Shown here: one piece after another, positions 15,874 to 25,186 of the stretch
How the letters are laid out: each line of letters opens with the position of its first letter
Position numbering within the stretch: position 1 is the first letter of the stretch
NCBI RefSeq assembly: GCF_900114785.1
Contig: NZ_FOUG01000008.1
Location: 124,001-188,000, forward strand
Length of the DNA stretch: 64,000 bases
Direction: 5' to 3'
Source of the DNA: Variovorax sp. OV329
Lineage (GTDB): Bacteria > Pseudomonadota > Gammaproteobacteria > Burkholderiales > Burkholderiaceae_C
Notes under the pieces: model-generated
Seen by the model: only the letters and a program-made list of their open reading frames with translations
What the model was told of the DNA's origin: nothing
Databases searched by the model: none
Program-made: the position numbers and the translations under genes

Positions 15874-17385
15874 ATGCAGAACCTCGACGACATCCAGCAG
15901 GCCGCGGGCCTGAAGACAGCGATCCGGCACCAGTTGTTCATCGGCGGCAGGTTCGTCGATGCCGCCTCCGGCGAGACGCTGGCCAGCATCAATCCGCACG
16001 ACAACTCGACCATCGCCGAGGTGGCGCTGGCCGGCAAGGAAGACGTGGACCGCGCGGTGGCTGCGGCGGGCAAGGCCTTCCCCGCCTGGAGCCGCATGGC
16101 CGCGGCCGACCGCGGGCGCATCCTGCTCAAGCTGGCCGACCTGATCGAGGACAACGCCGAGGAACTGGCGCGCCTGGAGTCGCTGGACACCGGCCATCCC
16201 ATCCGCGACTCGCGCCGGCTCGACGTGCCGCGCACGGCGGCCTGCTTCCGCTACTTCGGCGGCATGGCCGACAAGTTCCAGGGCGAGACCATTCCGGTGG
16301 AAGCGGGCTTTCTCAACTACACGCTGCGCGAGCCCGTGGGCATCGTCGGCCAGGTCGTGCCGTGGAACTTCCCGCTGATGTTCACCAGCTGGAAGATGGC
16401 GCCGGCCCTGGCCGCGGGCAACTGCATCGTCATGAAGCCGGCGGAGATCACGCCGCTGTCCTCGCTGCGCATTGCCGAGCTGATGCAGGAAGCCGGCCTG
16501 CCCGATGGCGTGGTGAACATGGTGCCGGGCCTGGGGCAAGTGGCGGGCCAGGCCATTGCCGAGCATCCGCTCATCTCGAAGATCGCCTTCACCGGCAGCA
16601 CCGCCACGGGCAAGCGCATCGTGCAGGCCAGCAGCGGCAACCTGAAGAAGGTGCAGCTGGAGCTGGGTGGCAAGGGCCCCAACATCGTGTTCGAGGATGC
16701 CAACCTGCAGGCGGCCGTGAACGGCAGCGCCTGGGCCATCTTCCACAACCAGGGGCAGGCCTGCATCGCGGGATCGCGCCTCATGCTGCACGAACGCATC
16801 GCCGACGAGTTCCTGGACAAGTTCCTGCCGCTGGCGCGCTCCATCCGCCTGGGCAATCCGCTCGACGACGACACCGAGATGGGCCCGCTCACCAGCGCGC
16901 AGCACCGCGAGCGTGTGCTGAGCTACGTGGAGGTGGCGCAGGAAGAGGGCGGCGAGCTGCTGGCGGGCGGCAAGGCGCCTTCGGGCGAACTGGCGCGCGG
17001 CTGCTATGTCGAGCCGACGGTGGTGCGCGCCCGCAGCTTCCAGGACCGCGTCGCGCAGGAGGAAGTCTTCGGCCCCTTCGTCACCGTGCTCACCTTCAGG
17101 AACGACGAGGAGGCGCTGGCGATGGCCAACGGCACCGACTACGGCCTGGGCAGCGGCCTGTGGACCTCCAACCTGCAACGCGCTCACCGCGTCGCCCGCG
17201 ACCTGCATGCCGGCATGGTCTGGATCAACAGCTACAAGCGCGTCAACCCGGGCTCGCCCTTCGGCGGCGTGGGGCAGAGCGGCTACGGCCGCGAGATGGG
17301 CTTCGATGCGATGCGCGAGTACACCCAGGTCAAGAGCGTGTGGGTGAACGTCGACGCGCAGATTCCGCCGCACTTCGTACGCTGA
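15874..17385 (+). CDS. hapE: Aldehyde dehydrogenase, probable 4-hydroxymuconic semialdehyde dehydrogenase (HapE/PnpE-like)
   Basis: A 503-residue NAD(P)-dependent aldehyde dehydrogenase. It has the catalytic Cys297 in NQGQACIAGSR, the general-base region LELGGKGPNIVFEDA, the cofactor motif FTGSTATGKRI and VVPWNFPLM. Placed directly after hydroquinone dioxygenase and before maleylacetate reductase, it should oxidise 4-hydroxymuconic semialdehyde to maleylacetate (inference from pathway order). A GTG at 15865 in the same frame would give a 4-bp overlap with the preceding stop and is an alternative start. Confidence 0.88.
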   Translation: MQNLDDIQQAAGLKTAIRHQLFIGGRFVDAASGETLASINPHDNSTIAEVALAGKEDVDRAVAAAGKAFPAWSRMAAADRGRILLKLADLIEDNAEELARLESLDTGHPIRDSRRLDVPRTAACFRYFGGMADKFQGETIPVEAGFLNYTLREPVGIVGQVVPWNFPLMFTSWKMAPALAAGNCIVMKPAEITPLSSLRIAELMQEAGLPDGVVNMVPGLGQVAGQAIAEHPLISKIAFTGSTATGKRIVQASSGNLKKVQLELGGKGPNIVFEDANLQAAVNGSAWAIFHNQGQACIAGSRLMLHERIADEFLDKFLPLARSIRLGNPLDDDTEMGPLTSAQHRERVLSYVEVAQEEGGELLAGGKAPSGELARGCYVEPTVVRARSFQDRVAQEEVFGPFVTVLTFRNDEEALAMANGTDYGLGSGLWTSNLQRAHRVARDLHAGMVWINSYKRVNPGSPFGGVGQSGYGREMGFDAMREYTQVKSVWVNVDAQIPPHFVR

Positions 17386-17416
17386 TCTCCTTTCACAGAA
17401 ACGAAAACCCCAACCC

Positions 17417-18394
17417 ATGAACAAGCGCCTCATCCTCCGCAGCGCCGCCGCCGTCGCGCTCGCCTTTGCCTTCGGTGCCGGTCCCGCGCTGGCCCAGGCC
17501 TGGCCCACCAAGCCGGTGCGCCTGGTCGTGGCCTTCCCGCCCGGCGGCATCGTCGACACCGTCGCGCGCCAGTTGCAGGCGCCGCTGCAGGCGGCACTGG
17601 GCCAGCCGGTGATCGTGGACAACCGCGGTGGTGCCGGCGGCACCGTGGCCGCGGGCGAGGTCGCGCGATCGGCGCCGGACGGCCACACGCTGCTGATGGT
17701 GTTCGACAGCTATGCCACCTATCCGCTGGTCTATCCCAAGCTGAGCTTCGACATCGCCAAGGACCTGCTGCCGGTGACGCAGATCGCCAGCAACCCGCTG
17801 GTGCTGGTGGTCAACCCGCAGGTGCAGGCGCAGGACTTCAAGAGCTTCGTCGCGCTGCTCAAGGCCAACCCCGGCAAGTACAACTACGCCAGCGTGGGAC
17901 CGGGCTCCAGCAACCACCTGACGGCCGAGCTGTTCAAGGCGACCACCGGCACCTTCGTCACGCACATTCCCTACCGCGGCGGCGGGCCGGCGCAGCAGGA
18001 CCTGCTGGGCGGGCAGGTGCAGATGATGTTCCTCTCGGCGGTGCTGGCGCAGCCGCACGTGCAGGCCGGCAAGCTGCGTGCGCTGGCGCAGACCGGCGCG
18101 CAGCGCGTGAGCGCCTATGCCGCCACGCCCACCGTGGCCGAGAGCGGCTACAAGGACTTCGTCGTCAACTCCTGGGTGGGCCTGCTGGCGCCGGCCGCAA
18201 CGCCGCGCCCGGTGGTGGACCGGCTGCAAGCGGAGATCCGCCGCATCGTGTCCGAGCCGGCCTTCGCCGCGCGGCTGCAAGGCCAGGGGCTCACCGGCAT
18301 CGCCGGCACGCCCGAGCAGTTCGCTGCCGTGATCGCGAGCGAGCGCGACAAGTGGGGTCGCCTGGTGAAAGAGCGCAACCTGGACATGGAGTGA
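17417..18394 (+). CDS. Bug/TctC family tripartite-tricarboxylate-type solute receptor
   Basis: A 325-residue periplasmic binding protein with a Sec signal ending ALAQA and the family start WPTKPVRLVVAFPPGGIVDTVAR. It also has VIVDNRGGAGGTVAAGEVARSAPDGHTL and the usual HIPYRGGGPAQQDLLGGQVQMMF. These receptors bind carboxylated or aromatic ligands. No TctA/TctB membrane genes accompany it, as for most Bug receptors of Burkholderiales. It lies inside the catabolic array, 8 bp before the maleylacetate reductase, so a pathway substrate is a likely ligand. Confidence 0.9.
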   Translation: MNKRLILRSAAAVALAFAFGAGPALAQAWPTKPVRLVVAFPPGGIVDTVARQLQAPLQAALGQPVIVDNRGGAGGTVAAGEVARSAPDGHTLLMVFDSYATYPLVYPKLSFDIAKDLLPVTQIASNPLVLVVNPQVQAQDFKSFVALLKANPGKYNYASVGPGSSNHLTAELFKATTGTFVTHIPYRGGGPAQQDLLGGQVQMMFLSAVLAQPHVQAGKLRALAQTGAQRVSAYAATPTVAESGYKDFVVNSWVGLLAPAATPRPVVDRLQAEIRRIVSEPAFAARLQGQGLTGIAGTPEQFAAVIASERDKWGRLVKERNLDME

Positions 18395-18402
18395 AGGCCG
18401 CC

Positions 18403-19470
18403 ATGCACGACTTCACCGCACGGATCCTGGCCCAGCGCGTGGTCTTCGGCGCGGGCGCCCTGCGCCACCTCGCCAGGGAGATCGAGGCGCTGGGCGCGCA
18501 GCGCGCGCTGGTGCTGTGCACGCCCGAGCAGCGCGGCCAGGCCGAGCGCGTGGCCTCCCTGCTGGGCGAGCGCGCGGCCGGCATCTTCGACCGCGCGGTG
18601 ATGCACGTGCCCATGGAGACCGCTCGCGAGGCGCGCGAGGTGGCGAACGGTTCGAAGGCCGACTGCGCGGTGGCCATCGGCGGCGGCTCCACCACGGGCC
18701 TGGGCAAGGCGATCGCGCTCGACTCCGGCCTGCCCATCATCGCCGTGCCCACCACCTACGCCGGCAGCGAGATGACGCCCATCTACGGCATCACCGAAGC
18801 GGGCCTGAAGAAGACCGGCAAGGATGCGCGCGTGCTGCCGCGCAGCGTGATCTACGACCCCGAGCTGTCGCGCAGCCTGCCGGTGGGGCTGAGCGTCACC
18901 AGCGGCATCAACGCCATCGCGCATGCAGCCGAGGGCCTCTATGCCGTCGATGCCAATCCCATCATGAGCCTGATGGCCGAGGAGGGCATCGCCGCGCTGG
19001 GCCGCGCGCTGCCGGGCATCCGCCGCGATGCGCAGGACATCGAGGCGCGCAGCGATGCGCTCTACGGTGCCTGGCTGTGCGGCAGCGTGCTGGGCAACGT
19101 GGGCATGGCGCTGCACCACAAGCTGTGCCACACGCTGGGCGGCAGCTTCAACCTGCCGCACGCCGAGGTGCACACGGTGGTGCTGCCGCATGCGCTGGCC
19201 TACAACGCAACCAGCGCGCCGCAGGCCATGCGCCGGATCGAGCGTGCGCTGAGGGCGCCGGAGGGCACGACGGCTGCGCAAGCCGTGTTCAACCTCGCCC
19301 GTGACAACGGCGCACCCGTGGCTCTCAAGGACATCGGCATGCAGGCCGCGGACCTCGACCGCGCCTGCGACATCGCGCTGCAGACGCCGTACCCCAATCC
19401 CCGGCCACTGGAGCGCGCAGCCATCCGCGCGCTGCTGCAGAACGCCTTCGAAGGCGTGAGACCGGACTGA
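18403..19470 (+). CDS. hapF: Maleylacetate reductase
   Basis: A 355-residue iron-type alcohol dehydrogenase of the maleylacetate reductase branch. It has the NAD(P) region AVAIGGGSTTGLGKAIAL, PTTYAGSEMTPIYGIT and the HHKLCHTLGGSFNLPHAE histidine cluster, which in this branch works without a bound iron. It reduces maleylacetate to 3-oxoadipate. Because both hydroquinone (via the HapCD-HapE steps) and hydroxyquinol (via the intradiol enzyme at 24143) yield maleylacetate, this gene joins two routes. 3-Oxoadipate can then use PcaIJ and PcaF encoded at 42-45 kb. Confidence 0.92.
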   Translation: MHDFTARILAQRVVFGAGALRHLAREIEALGAQRALVLCTPEQRGQAERVASLLGERAAGIFDRAVMHVPMETAREAREVANGSKADCAVAIGGGSTTGLGKAIALDSGLPIIAVPTTYAGSEMTPIYGITEAGLKKTGKDARVLPRSVIYDPELSRSLPVGLSVTSGINAIAHAAEGLYAVDANPIMSLMAEEGIAALGRALPGIRRDAQDIEARSDALYGAWLCGSVLGNVGMALHHKLCHTLGGSFNLPHAEVHTVVLPHALAYNATSAPQAMRRIERALRAPEGTTAAQAVFNLARDNGAPVALKDIGMQAADLDRACDIALQTPYPNPRPLERAAIRALLQNAFEGVRPD

Positions 19471-19507
19471 TCGCCAGGCACTTTCCAACCACAACGAGGA
19501 GACAACG

Positions 19508-20773
19508 ATGACGCAGATCGATCGCAGACAGTTCACCCAGGCCGCCGCCGCACTGGCCGCCCTCGGCATGGCCCCGCGCGCCTTCGCGGCCGACGTGCTC
19601 AAGATCGGCTACGTGTCGCCGCAGACCGGGCCGCTGGCGCCCTTCGGCGAGGCGGACAAGTGGGTCATCGAGCAGATGAAGTCCGCCTTCAAGGACGGCA
19701 TCACCGTGGGCGGGCGCAAGTACGAAGTGCAGATCGTGCTCAAGGACAGCCAGTCCAACCCCAACCGCGCCGGCGAGGTGGCCAACGACCTGATCCTCAA
19801 GGACAAGGTGGCGCTGGTGCTGACGGCAGGAACGCCCGAGACGGCCAACCCGGTGAGCGATGCCTGCGAGCTCAACGAGGTGCCCTGCGTCTCCAGCGTG
19901 GTGCCCTGGCAGCCCTGGTTCTTCGGCCGCAAGGGCGACCCGGCCAAGGGCTTCAACTGGACGTACCACATGTTCTGGGGCCTGGAGGACGTCATCGCCA
20001 ACTTCACCAACGGCTGGAAGCAGGTGCAGACCAACAAGAAGGTGGGCGGCCTGTTCCCCAACGACGGCGACGGCAATGCCTGGGGCGACAAGGAGCTGGG
20101 CTTTCCCAAGCCGCTGTCCTCGATGGGCTTCACGCTCACCGACCCGGGCCGCTTCCAGAACGGCACGCAGGACTTCAGCGCGCAGATCGCGGCCTTCAAG
20201 CGCGACGGCGTGGAGATCGTCACCGGCGTGGTGATTCCGCCCGACGCCAAGACCTTCCTCACGCAGGCGCGGCAGCAGGGCTTCAGGCCCAAGGTCATCA
20301 CGCTGGGCAAGGCGCTGCTCTTCCCCGGCGCGATCGAGGCGCTGGGCGACCTGGGCGATGGCCTGACCACGGAGGTGTGGTGGAGCCCCTCGCACCCCTT
20401 CACCTCCAGCCTGACGAAGCAAAGCGCCAAGGCACTGGCCGAGTCCTACGAGAGCGGCACGAAGAAGCAGTGGACGCAGCCCATCGGCTTCGCACATGCG
20501 CTCTTCGAAGTGGCGGCCGATGCGCTGTCGCGCGCCAAGTCCACCAAGCCGGCCGACGTGCGCGATGCGGTGGTGGCCACTTCCATCAACACCGTGGTGG
20601 GCCCGGTGAAGTGGGGCGGGCAGGGCCCTTTCAAGAACGTGAGCAAGACGCCGCTGGTGCTGGGCCAATGGGGCAAGGGCCAGAAGTACAAGTACGAGCT
20701 GACCATCGTCAACAACGAGGCGGCGCCCAGCATTCCCGTCGGCGGCAAGATCCGCCTCATCGCGGCGGCCTGA
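19508..20773 (+). CDS. ABC transporter substrate-binding protein, LIV family
   Basis: A 421-residue type I periplasmic binding protein. The signal starts DRRQFTQAAAALAALG, with a Tat-like arginine pair, and ends RAFA. The mature part begins ADVLKIGYVSPQTGPLAPFGEADKWV. It is followed within 4 bp by two ATPase and two permease genes, forming a complete branched-chain-amino-acid-type importer. Embedded in an aromatic catabolic array, it probably imports a ring substrate or a precursor (inference) rather than leucine. Confidence 0.88.
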   Translation: MTQIDRRQFTQAAAALAALGMAPRAFAADVLKIGYVSPQTGPLAPFGEADKWVIEQMKSAFKDGITVGGRKYEVQIVLKDSQSNPNRAGEVANDLILKDKVALVLTAGTPETANPVSDACELNEVPCVSSVVPWQPWFFGRKGDPAKGFNWTYHMFWGLEDVIANFTNGWKQVQTNKKVGGLFPNDGDGNAWGDKELGFPKPLSSMGFTLTDPGRFQNGTQDFSAQIAAFKRDGVEIVTGVVIPPDAKTFLTQARQQGFRPKVITLGKALLFPGAIEALGDLGDGLTTEVWWSPSHPFTSSLTKQSAKALAESYESGTKKQWTQPIGFAHALFEVAADALSRAKSTKPADVRDAVVATSINTVVGPVKWGGQGPFKNVSKTPLVLGQWGKGQKYKYELTIVNNEAAPSIPVGGKIRLIAAA

Positions 20774-20776
20774 GAC

Positions 20777-21499
20777 ATGGCGGCGCTGCTGCGGCTCTCG
20801 GGCGTGTGCAAGTCCTACGGGGCGCTCAAGGTCACCGACGGCATCGACCTGTCGGTGACCGAGGGCGAGACCCTGGGCATCCTCGGCCCCAACGGCGCGG
20901 GCAAGACCTCGCTGTTCAACCTGATCTCGGGCGACGTGTCGCTGGACGCGGGGCGCATCGAGTACGACGGGCAGGAGGTGTCCAGGCTGGCGCCGCACCA
21001 GCGCTGCCGCGCGGGCATCGGCCGCAGCTACCAGGTGCCGCAGCCCTTCGGCGCGATGAGCGTGTTTGAGAACCTGGTCACCGCCGCCTGCTTCGGCGGC
21101 AAGCAGCCCGAGCATGAGGCCTGGGACACGGCCTACGAGGTGCTGGTGCAGACCGGCCTTCTCGCGCAGGCCAACAAGCCCGCCGGCAGCCTGCGCCTGC
21201 TGGACCGCAAGCGCCTGGAGCTGGCGCGCGCGCTGGCCACGCGGCCGCGCCTTCTGCTGCTCGACGAGATCGCCGGCGGCCTCACCGAGCACGAGGCGCG
21301 CGAACTGGTGGAGGAACTCAAGGCCATCAAGGCGCGCGGCGTGACCATGATCTGGATCGAGCACGTGGTGCATGCGCTGCTGGCGCTGGCGGACCGGCTC
21401 TTCGTCATCAATTTCGGCACGCGGCTGGCGGAGGGTGCGCCGCAGGCGGTGATGAACGACCCCGAGGTTCGCCGCGTCTACATGGGGATGGAAGCATGA
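20777..21499 (+). CDS. LIV-type ABC transporter ATPase (LivG-like)
   Basis: A 240-residue ATPase with Walker A GPNGAGKTS, Walker B RLLLLDEIAGGL and an H-loop region ending IEHVVHALLALADRL. The signature region (AGSLRLLDRKRLELARAL) departs from the canonical LSGGQ, reading SLRLLD. It is 4 bp after the binding-protein stop and overlaps the next ATPase by 4 bp. Confidence 0.9.
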   Translation: MAALLRLSGVCKSYGALKVTDGIDLSVTEGETLGILGPNGAGKTSLFNLISGDVSLDAGRIEYDGQEVSRLAPHQRCRAGIGRSYQVPQPFGAMSVFENLVTAACFGGKQPEHEAWDTAYEVLVQTGLLAQANKPAGSLRLLDRKRLELARALATRPRLLLLDEIAGGLTEHEARELVEELKAIKARGVTMIWIEHVVHALLALADRLFVINFGTRLAEGAPQAVMNDPEVRRVYMGMEA

Positions 21500-22203
21500 A
21501 CGATGTGCTGCTCCAGGTGCGCGGCCTCGAAGCCTTCTATGGCGATGCGCAGGCCCTCTTCGGCATGGACTTCGAGCTCGCCAAGGGCGAGCTGGTCGCG
21601 GTGATCGGCGCGAACGGCGCGGGCAAGTCCACGCTGCTCAAGAGCCTCACCGGCCTGGTGCGCGTGCCGCGCGAAGCGGTGCGCTGGAAGGGCGAGCCCA
21701 TCGGCGGCCTTGCGCCCGGCGAGATCGTGCGCAAGGGCCTGGCGATGGTGCCGGAGGGCCGGCGCCTTTTCCCCAGCCTCAGCGTGGAAGAGAATCTGCT
21801 GGCCGGCAGCCTCGCGCGACGCGCCGGTCCGTGGAACCTCTCGCGCCTCTACCGCATGTTCCCGATCCTGCAGGAGAAGCGCCACCAGCCCGGCACCTCG
21901 CTTTCCGGCGGGCAGCAGCAGATGGTGGCGCTGGGCCGCGCGCTCATGAGCAACCCCGAGGCGCTGCTGTGCGACGAACTCTCGCTGGGCCTGGCGCCCA
22001 TCGTGATCCGCGAGATCTACGAGGCCATGCCGCAGATCACCGCCGAGGGCATGTCGGTGGTGATCGTGGAGCAGGACGTGTCGCTGGCGCAGCGCGTGTC
22101 GCGGCGCCTGTACTGCCTGCAGGAAGGGCGCGTGTCGCTGCAGGGCGAGTGCAGCACGCTGTCGCGCGAGCAGATCTCGCGCGCCTACTTCGGCATGGAG
22201 TGA
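21496..22203 (+). CDS. LIV-type ABC transporter ATPase (LivF-like)
   Basis: A 235-residue second ATPase. It has Walker A GANGAGKST, a canonical signature TSLSGGQQQMVALGRAL, Walker B EALLCDELSLGLAP and IVEQDVSLAQRVSRRL. It overlaps the preceding ATPase gene by 4 bp and lies 7 bp before the permease gene. Confidence 0.92.
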   Translation: MNDVLLQVRGLEAFYGDAQALFGMDFELAKGELVAVIGANGAGKSTLLKSLTGLVRVPREAVRWKGEPIGGLAPGEIVRKGLAMVPEGRRLFPSLSVEENLLAGSLARRAGPWNLSRLYRMFPILQEKRHQPGTSLSGGQQQMVALGRALMSNPEALLCDELSLGLAPIVIREIYEAMPQITAEGMSVVIVEQDVSLAQRVSRRLYCLQEGRVSLQGECSTLSREQISRAYFGME

Positions 22204-22210
22204 ACGGGCG

Positions 22211-23068
22211 ATGTTCGAGACCCTTCTTCAAGGCGTGCTGCTCGGCGGCCTGTACACCCTCTTCGCCCTCGGGCAGTCGCTGATGTTCGGCGTCATGCGG
22301 CTGACCAACACCGCGCAGGGCGACTTCATCGTGCTCGCGGCCTTCGGGGTGATCGCGGCGCAGGCGGGCGTGGGCGGCTCGGCCTGGCTGGCCGTGCTGG
22401 TGGTGCTGCCGCTGGCCTTCGCGGGCGGCTATGCGCTGCAGCGCTTCGTGCTCAACGGCACGCTGGGCAAGGACCCGCTGCCTTCGCTGGTGGTGACCTT
22501 CGGCCTGGCGGTGGTGATCCAGAACCTGCTGCTGCAGCTCTTCTCGGCCGACCCGCGCTCCATCGAGACCGGCGGCTTCAACATCCAGGGGCTGCAGTTG
22601 GGCGAGAGCCTGTCGGTGGGCGCGCTGCCGCTCGCGATCCTGGGCGTGGCGCTGGCAGCCACCGCCGCGCTGCAATGGCTCTTCGGTGCGACCTCGCTGG
22701 GCCGGGCCTTCCGCGCGGTGTCGGACGATGCGGAGATCGCCGGCCTCATGGGCCTGGATGCCCGCAAGCTCTACGCGCTGGCCACCGCCATCGCCTTCGT
22801 GCTGATCGCCATCGCCGGTGCGCTGCAGGGCATGCGGACCACGGTGGCACCGTCCGACGGGCCGCTGCTGCTGCTCTTCGCCTTCGAGGCCGTGATCATC
22901 GGCGGCATGGGCTCCTTCTGGGGCACGCTGGCCGGCGCGATGATCCTGAGCATCACCCAGCAGATCGGCTTCCGGCTGGACCCGGGCTGGGGCATCTGGT
23001 TCGGCCACATCGTGTTCCTCGCCGTGCTGGTGCTGCGGCCGCAGGGGCTGTTCCCCAAGACCCGTTGA
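22211..23068 (+). CDS. LIV-type ABC transporter permease (LivH-like)
   Basis: A 285-residue inner membrane permease with about eight hydrophobic segments. It opens with LLQGVLLGGLYTLFALGQSLMFGVMRLTN, the standard LivH start, and has the cytoplasmic coupling loop LGRAFRAVSDDAEIAGLMGLDARKLY. It pairs with the permease immediately downstream. Confidence 0.92.
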   Translation: MFETLLQGVLLGGLYTLFALGQSLMFGVMRLTNTAQGDFIVLAAFGVIAAQAGVGGSAWLAVLVVLPLAFAGGYALQRFVLNGTLGKDPLPSLVVTFGLAVVIQNLLLQLFSADPRSIETGGFNIQGLQLGESLSVGALPLAILGVALAATAALQWLFGATSLGRAFRAVSDDAEIAGLMGLDARKLYALATAIAFVLIAIAGALQGMRTTVAPSDGPLLLLFAFEAVIIGGMGSFWGTLAGAMILSITQQIGFRLDPGWGIWFGHIVFLAVLVLRPQGLFPKTR

Positions 23069-23079
23069 AGGCCGACCCC

Positions 23080-24159
23080 ATGATGGTTCCCGACTATTCG
23101 GTGCAGCGCGCCACCCCCATGAGCCACGCCGCCGGCGCGGTGGGCGCGCTGCTGGTGCTGCTGGCGGCCAGCCTGCCCTTCTGGGGCGAGTCGAGCTGGA
23201 TGCGCGAGTTCGTGGAGATCGGCTGCTACTTCATTTTCGCGATGATGTGGAACCTGCTGGCCGGCTACGGCGGCATGGTCAGCATCGGGCAGCAGGCCTT
23301 CTTCGGCTTCGGCGGCTACGTGATGCTGATGCTGGGCAACTTCGCCGGCATCAATCCCTTCGTGGCGGTGGTGCTGGGTGCGCTGGCCGCGGGGCTCATC
23401 GCGGTGCCGGTGTCCTTCGTGGCCTTCAGGCTCTCGGGCGGCTACTTCGCCATCGGCACCTGGGTCATCGCCGAGGTGTTCCGCCTGTCCTTCGCCAACG
23501 TGTCGGCGGTGGGCGGCGGCTCGGGCACCACGCTCACCGCGCTGCGCGGCATCGAGCGGGCCACGCGCGAGAGCGTCACATACTGGATGGCGCTGGGCTG
23601 CGTGGTGGCGGCCATCGCGCTGGTCTACCTGTTCCTGCGCGGCAAGCGCGGGCTGGCGCTGCTGGCCATCCGCGACAACGAGGTCGCGGCCGAGTCGCAG
23701 GGCATCGCGGTGCGGCAGACCAAGCTGGCCGTGTACGTGGTGGCGGCCTTCGGCGCGGGACTGGCCGGTGCGCTCTATTTCGTGGGCAATCTGCGCATCA
23801 GCCCCGACGCGGCCTTCAGCGTCAACTGGAGCGCCTTCGCCATCTTCATGGTGGTGATCGGCGGCATTGGCCGCATCGAGGGGCCCATCGTTGGCGCGCT
23901 GGTCTTCTGGGCGCTCAACAAGTTCTTCAGCGACTACGGCACCTGGTACCTGCTGGGGCTGGGGCTGCTGGCCATCGTGGTCACGCTCTTCTTCCGCCAG
24001 GGGCTGTGGGGCTACGCGCAGCAGCGCTGGGGCTGGTCGCTCTTTCCCACGCAGCGCCGGCTGGTGCTGCGGCCCGATGCCGCCATGGCGCGGCGCCCGC
24101 TGCCGGCTGCGCAGCATCCCGACCTCACACTGCACCCCTCCCATGCGAAACATCAATGA
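23080..24159 (+). CDS. LIV-type ABC transporter permease (LivM-like)
   Basis: A protein of up to 359 residues with about nine or ten membrane segments. It has the family stretches GYGGMVSIGQQAFFGFGGY and the coupling loop LALLAIRDNEVAAESQGIAVRQTKL. The start could be ATG 23080 or the Met at 23119 (MSHAAGAVGA). It carries a basic, unstructured C-terminal tail after WSLFPTQRR. Its 3' end overlaps the hydroxyquinol dioxygenase start by 17 bp, tying transport and catabolism together. Confidence 0.9.
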   Translation: MMVPDYSVQRATPMSHAAGAVGALLVLLAASLPFWGESSWMREFVEIGCYFIFAMMWNLLAGYGGMVSIGQQAFFGFGGYVMLMLGNFAGINPFVAVVLGALAAGLIAVPVSFVAFRLSGGYFAIGTWVIAEVFRLSFANVSAVGGGSGTTLTALRGIERATRESVTYWMALGCVVAAIALVYLFLRGKRGLALLAIRDNEVAAESQGIAVRQTKLAVYVVAAFGAGLAGALYFVGNLRISPDAAFSVNWSAFAIFMVVIGGIGRIEGPIVGALVFWALNKFFSDYGTWYLLGLGLLAIVVTLFFRQGLWGYAQQRWGWSLFPTQRRLVLRPDAAMARRPLPAAQHPDLTLHPSHAKHQ

Positions 24160-25012
24160 ACACACCATCACCGAAGCCGTGCTGCGCGGCATGGCCGGCT
24201 GCGAAAGCGAACGCCTGAAAGAGGTGATGAGCGCCCTGGTGCGCCACCTGCACGACTTCGCCCGCGAAGTGAAACTGAGCGAGGCCGAATGGGAAGCGGG
24301 CATCCGCTTCCTCACCGCCACGGGGCAGAAGTGCGACGACAAGCGCCAGGAGTTCATCCTGCTGTCGGACACGCTGGGCCTGTCGACCCTGGTGGTGGCG
24401 CAGAACCATCCGGTGAGCACGCAGGCCACCGAGGCCACGGTGTTCGGCCCCTTCTACGTCGAGGGCGCGCCGCAGCTGCCGCAGGGCGCCGACATCTCGG
24501 GCGGCGCGGCGGGCGAGCCGCTCTTCGTGCGCGCCACGGTGCACGGCCCGAAGGGCGAGGCAGTGGCCGACGCCACGGTCAACGTCTGGCAGGCCGATTC
24601 GGAGGGGCTGTACGACGTGCAGCGCAGCGCCCTCGAATCGGCGCAGGGGCGCGCGCTGTTCCGCACCGACGCGCAAGGGCGGCTGGACTTCCGCAGCAAG
24701 CTGCCCGTGCCCTATCCCATTCCCACCGATGGCCCCGTGGGCGGCATGTTGAAGGCACTCGAGCGCCACCCATGGCGGCCGGCGCACGTGCATTTCATGA
24801 TCGAGGCGCCGGACTACCAGACGCTCATCACCCACGTCTTCCGCGACGGCGACACCTACCTGGACAGCGACGCGGTGTACGGCGTGCGCAGCTCGCTGGT
24901 CGGCGACTTCCGCGCGCATCCGGCGGGCAGCCAGGCGCCGGACGGCAGCACGGCCGCGCAGGCCTTCTACACGCTGGATTTCGACTTCGTGCTGGAGCGC
25001 GCGTCGGGCTAG
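24143..25012 (+). CDS. Hydroxyquinol 1,2-dioxygenase (intradiol)
   Basis: A 289-residue intradiol dioxygenase with an N-terminal catechol-dioxygenase dimerisation domain and the Fe(III) ligands Tyr157 (SEGLYDVQ), Tyr191 (PVPYPIPTDGPVG), His215 and His217 (RPAHVHFM). The PYPIPTDGPVG motif and the RPAHVHF context are typical of the hydroxyquinol branch rather than catechol enzymes. It cleaves benzene-1,2,4-triol to maleylacetate, the substrate of the reductase at 18403. It closes the array. No hydroxyquinol-forming monooxygenase is adjacent. Confidence 0.92.
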   Translation: MRNINEHTITEAVLRGMAGCESERLKEVMSALVRHLHDFAREVKLSEAEWEAGIRFLTATGQKCDDKRQEFILLSDTLGLSTLVVAQNHPVSTQATEATVFGPFYVEGAPQLPQGADISGGAAGEPLFVRATVHGPKGEAVADATVNVWQADSEGLYDVQRSALESAQGRALFRTDAQGRLDFRSKLPVPYPIPTDGPVGGMLKALERHPWRPAHVHFMIEAPDYQTLITHVFRDGDTYLDSDAVYGVRSSLVGDFRAHPAGSQAPDGSTAAQAFYTLDFDFVLERASG

Positions 25013-25186
25013 ACGATTCGGGCGATCGCTGGTCGCATTCCTACGCCCATGGGCCTCGCTTGGCGTTAACCTGCACGCCCGAATGATTCCCAGGAGCGGA
25101 CTTGAGATCAGCACCCGGCACGTGCGAACGTGTGGACGCCTTGCGCCGTCGCCCGGCGTCGCTCCCCGGCTGAGCGGACGATTGCC

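Noticed and set aside
19508..24159. Calling the importer a true leucine/branched-chain amino acid transporter
   Set aside because: The family name fits, but its place inside an aromatic array makes a different ligand more likely, so liv gene symbols were not assigned.
25058..25075. TTGGC...TGCA resembling a sigma54 promoter before the sensor kinase
   Set aside because: The GG and GC elements are one base too close together, and spacing is strict for sigma54.
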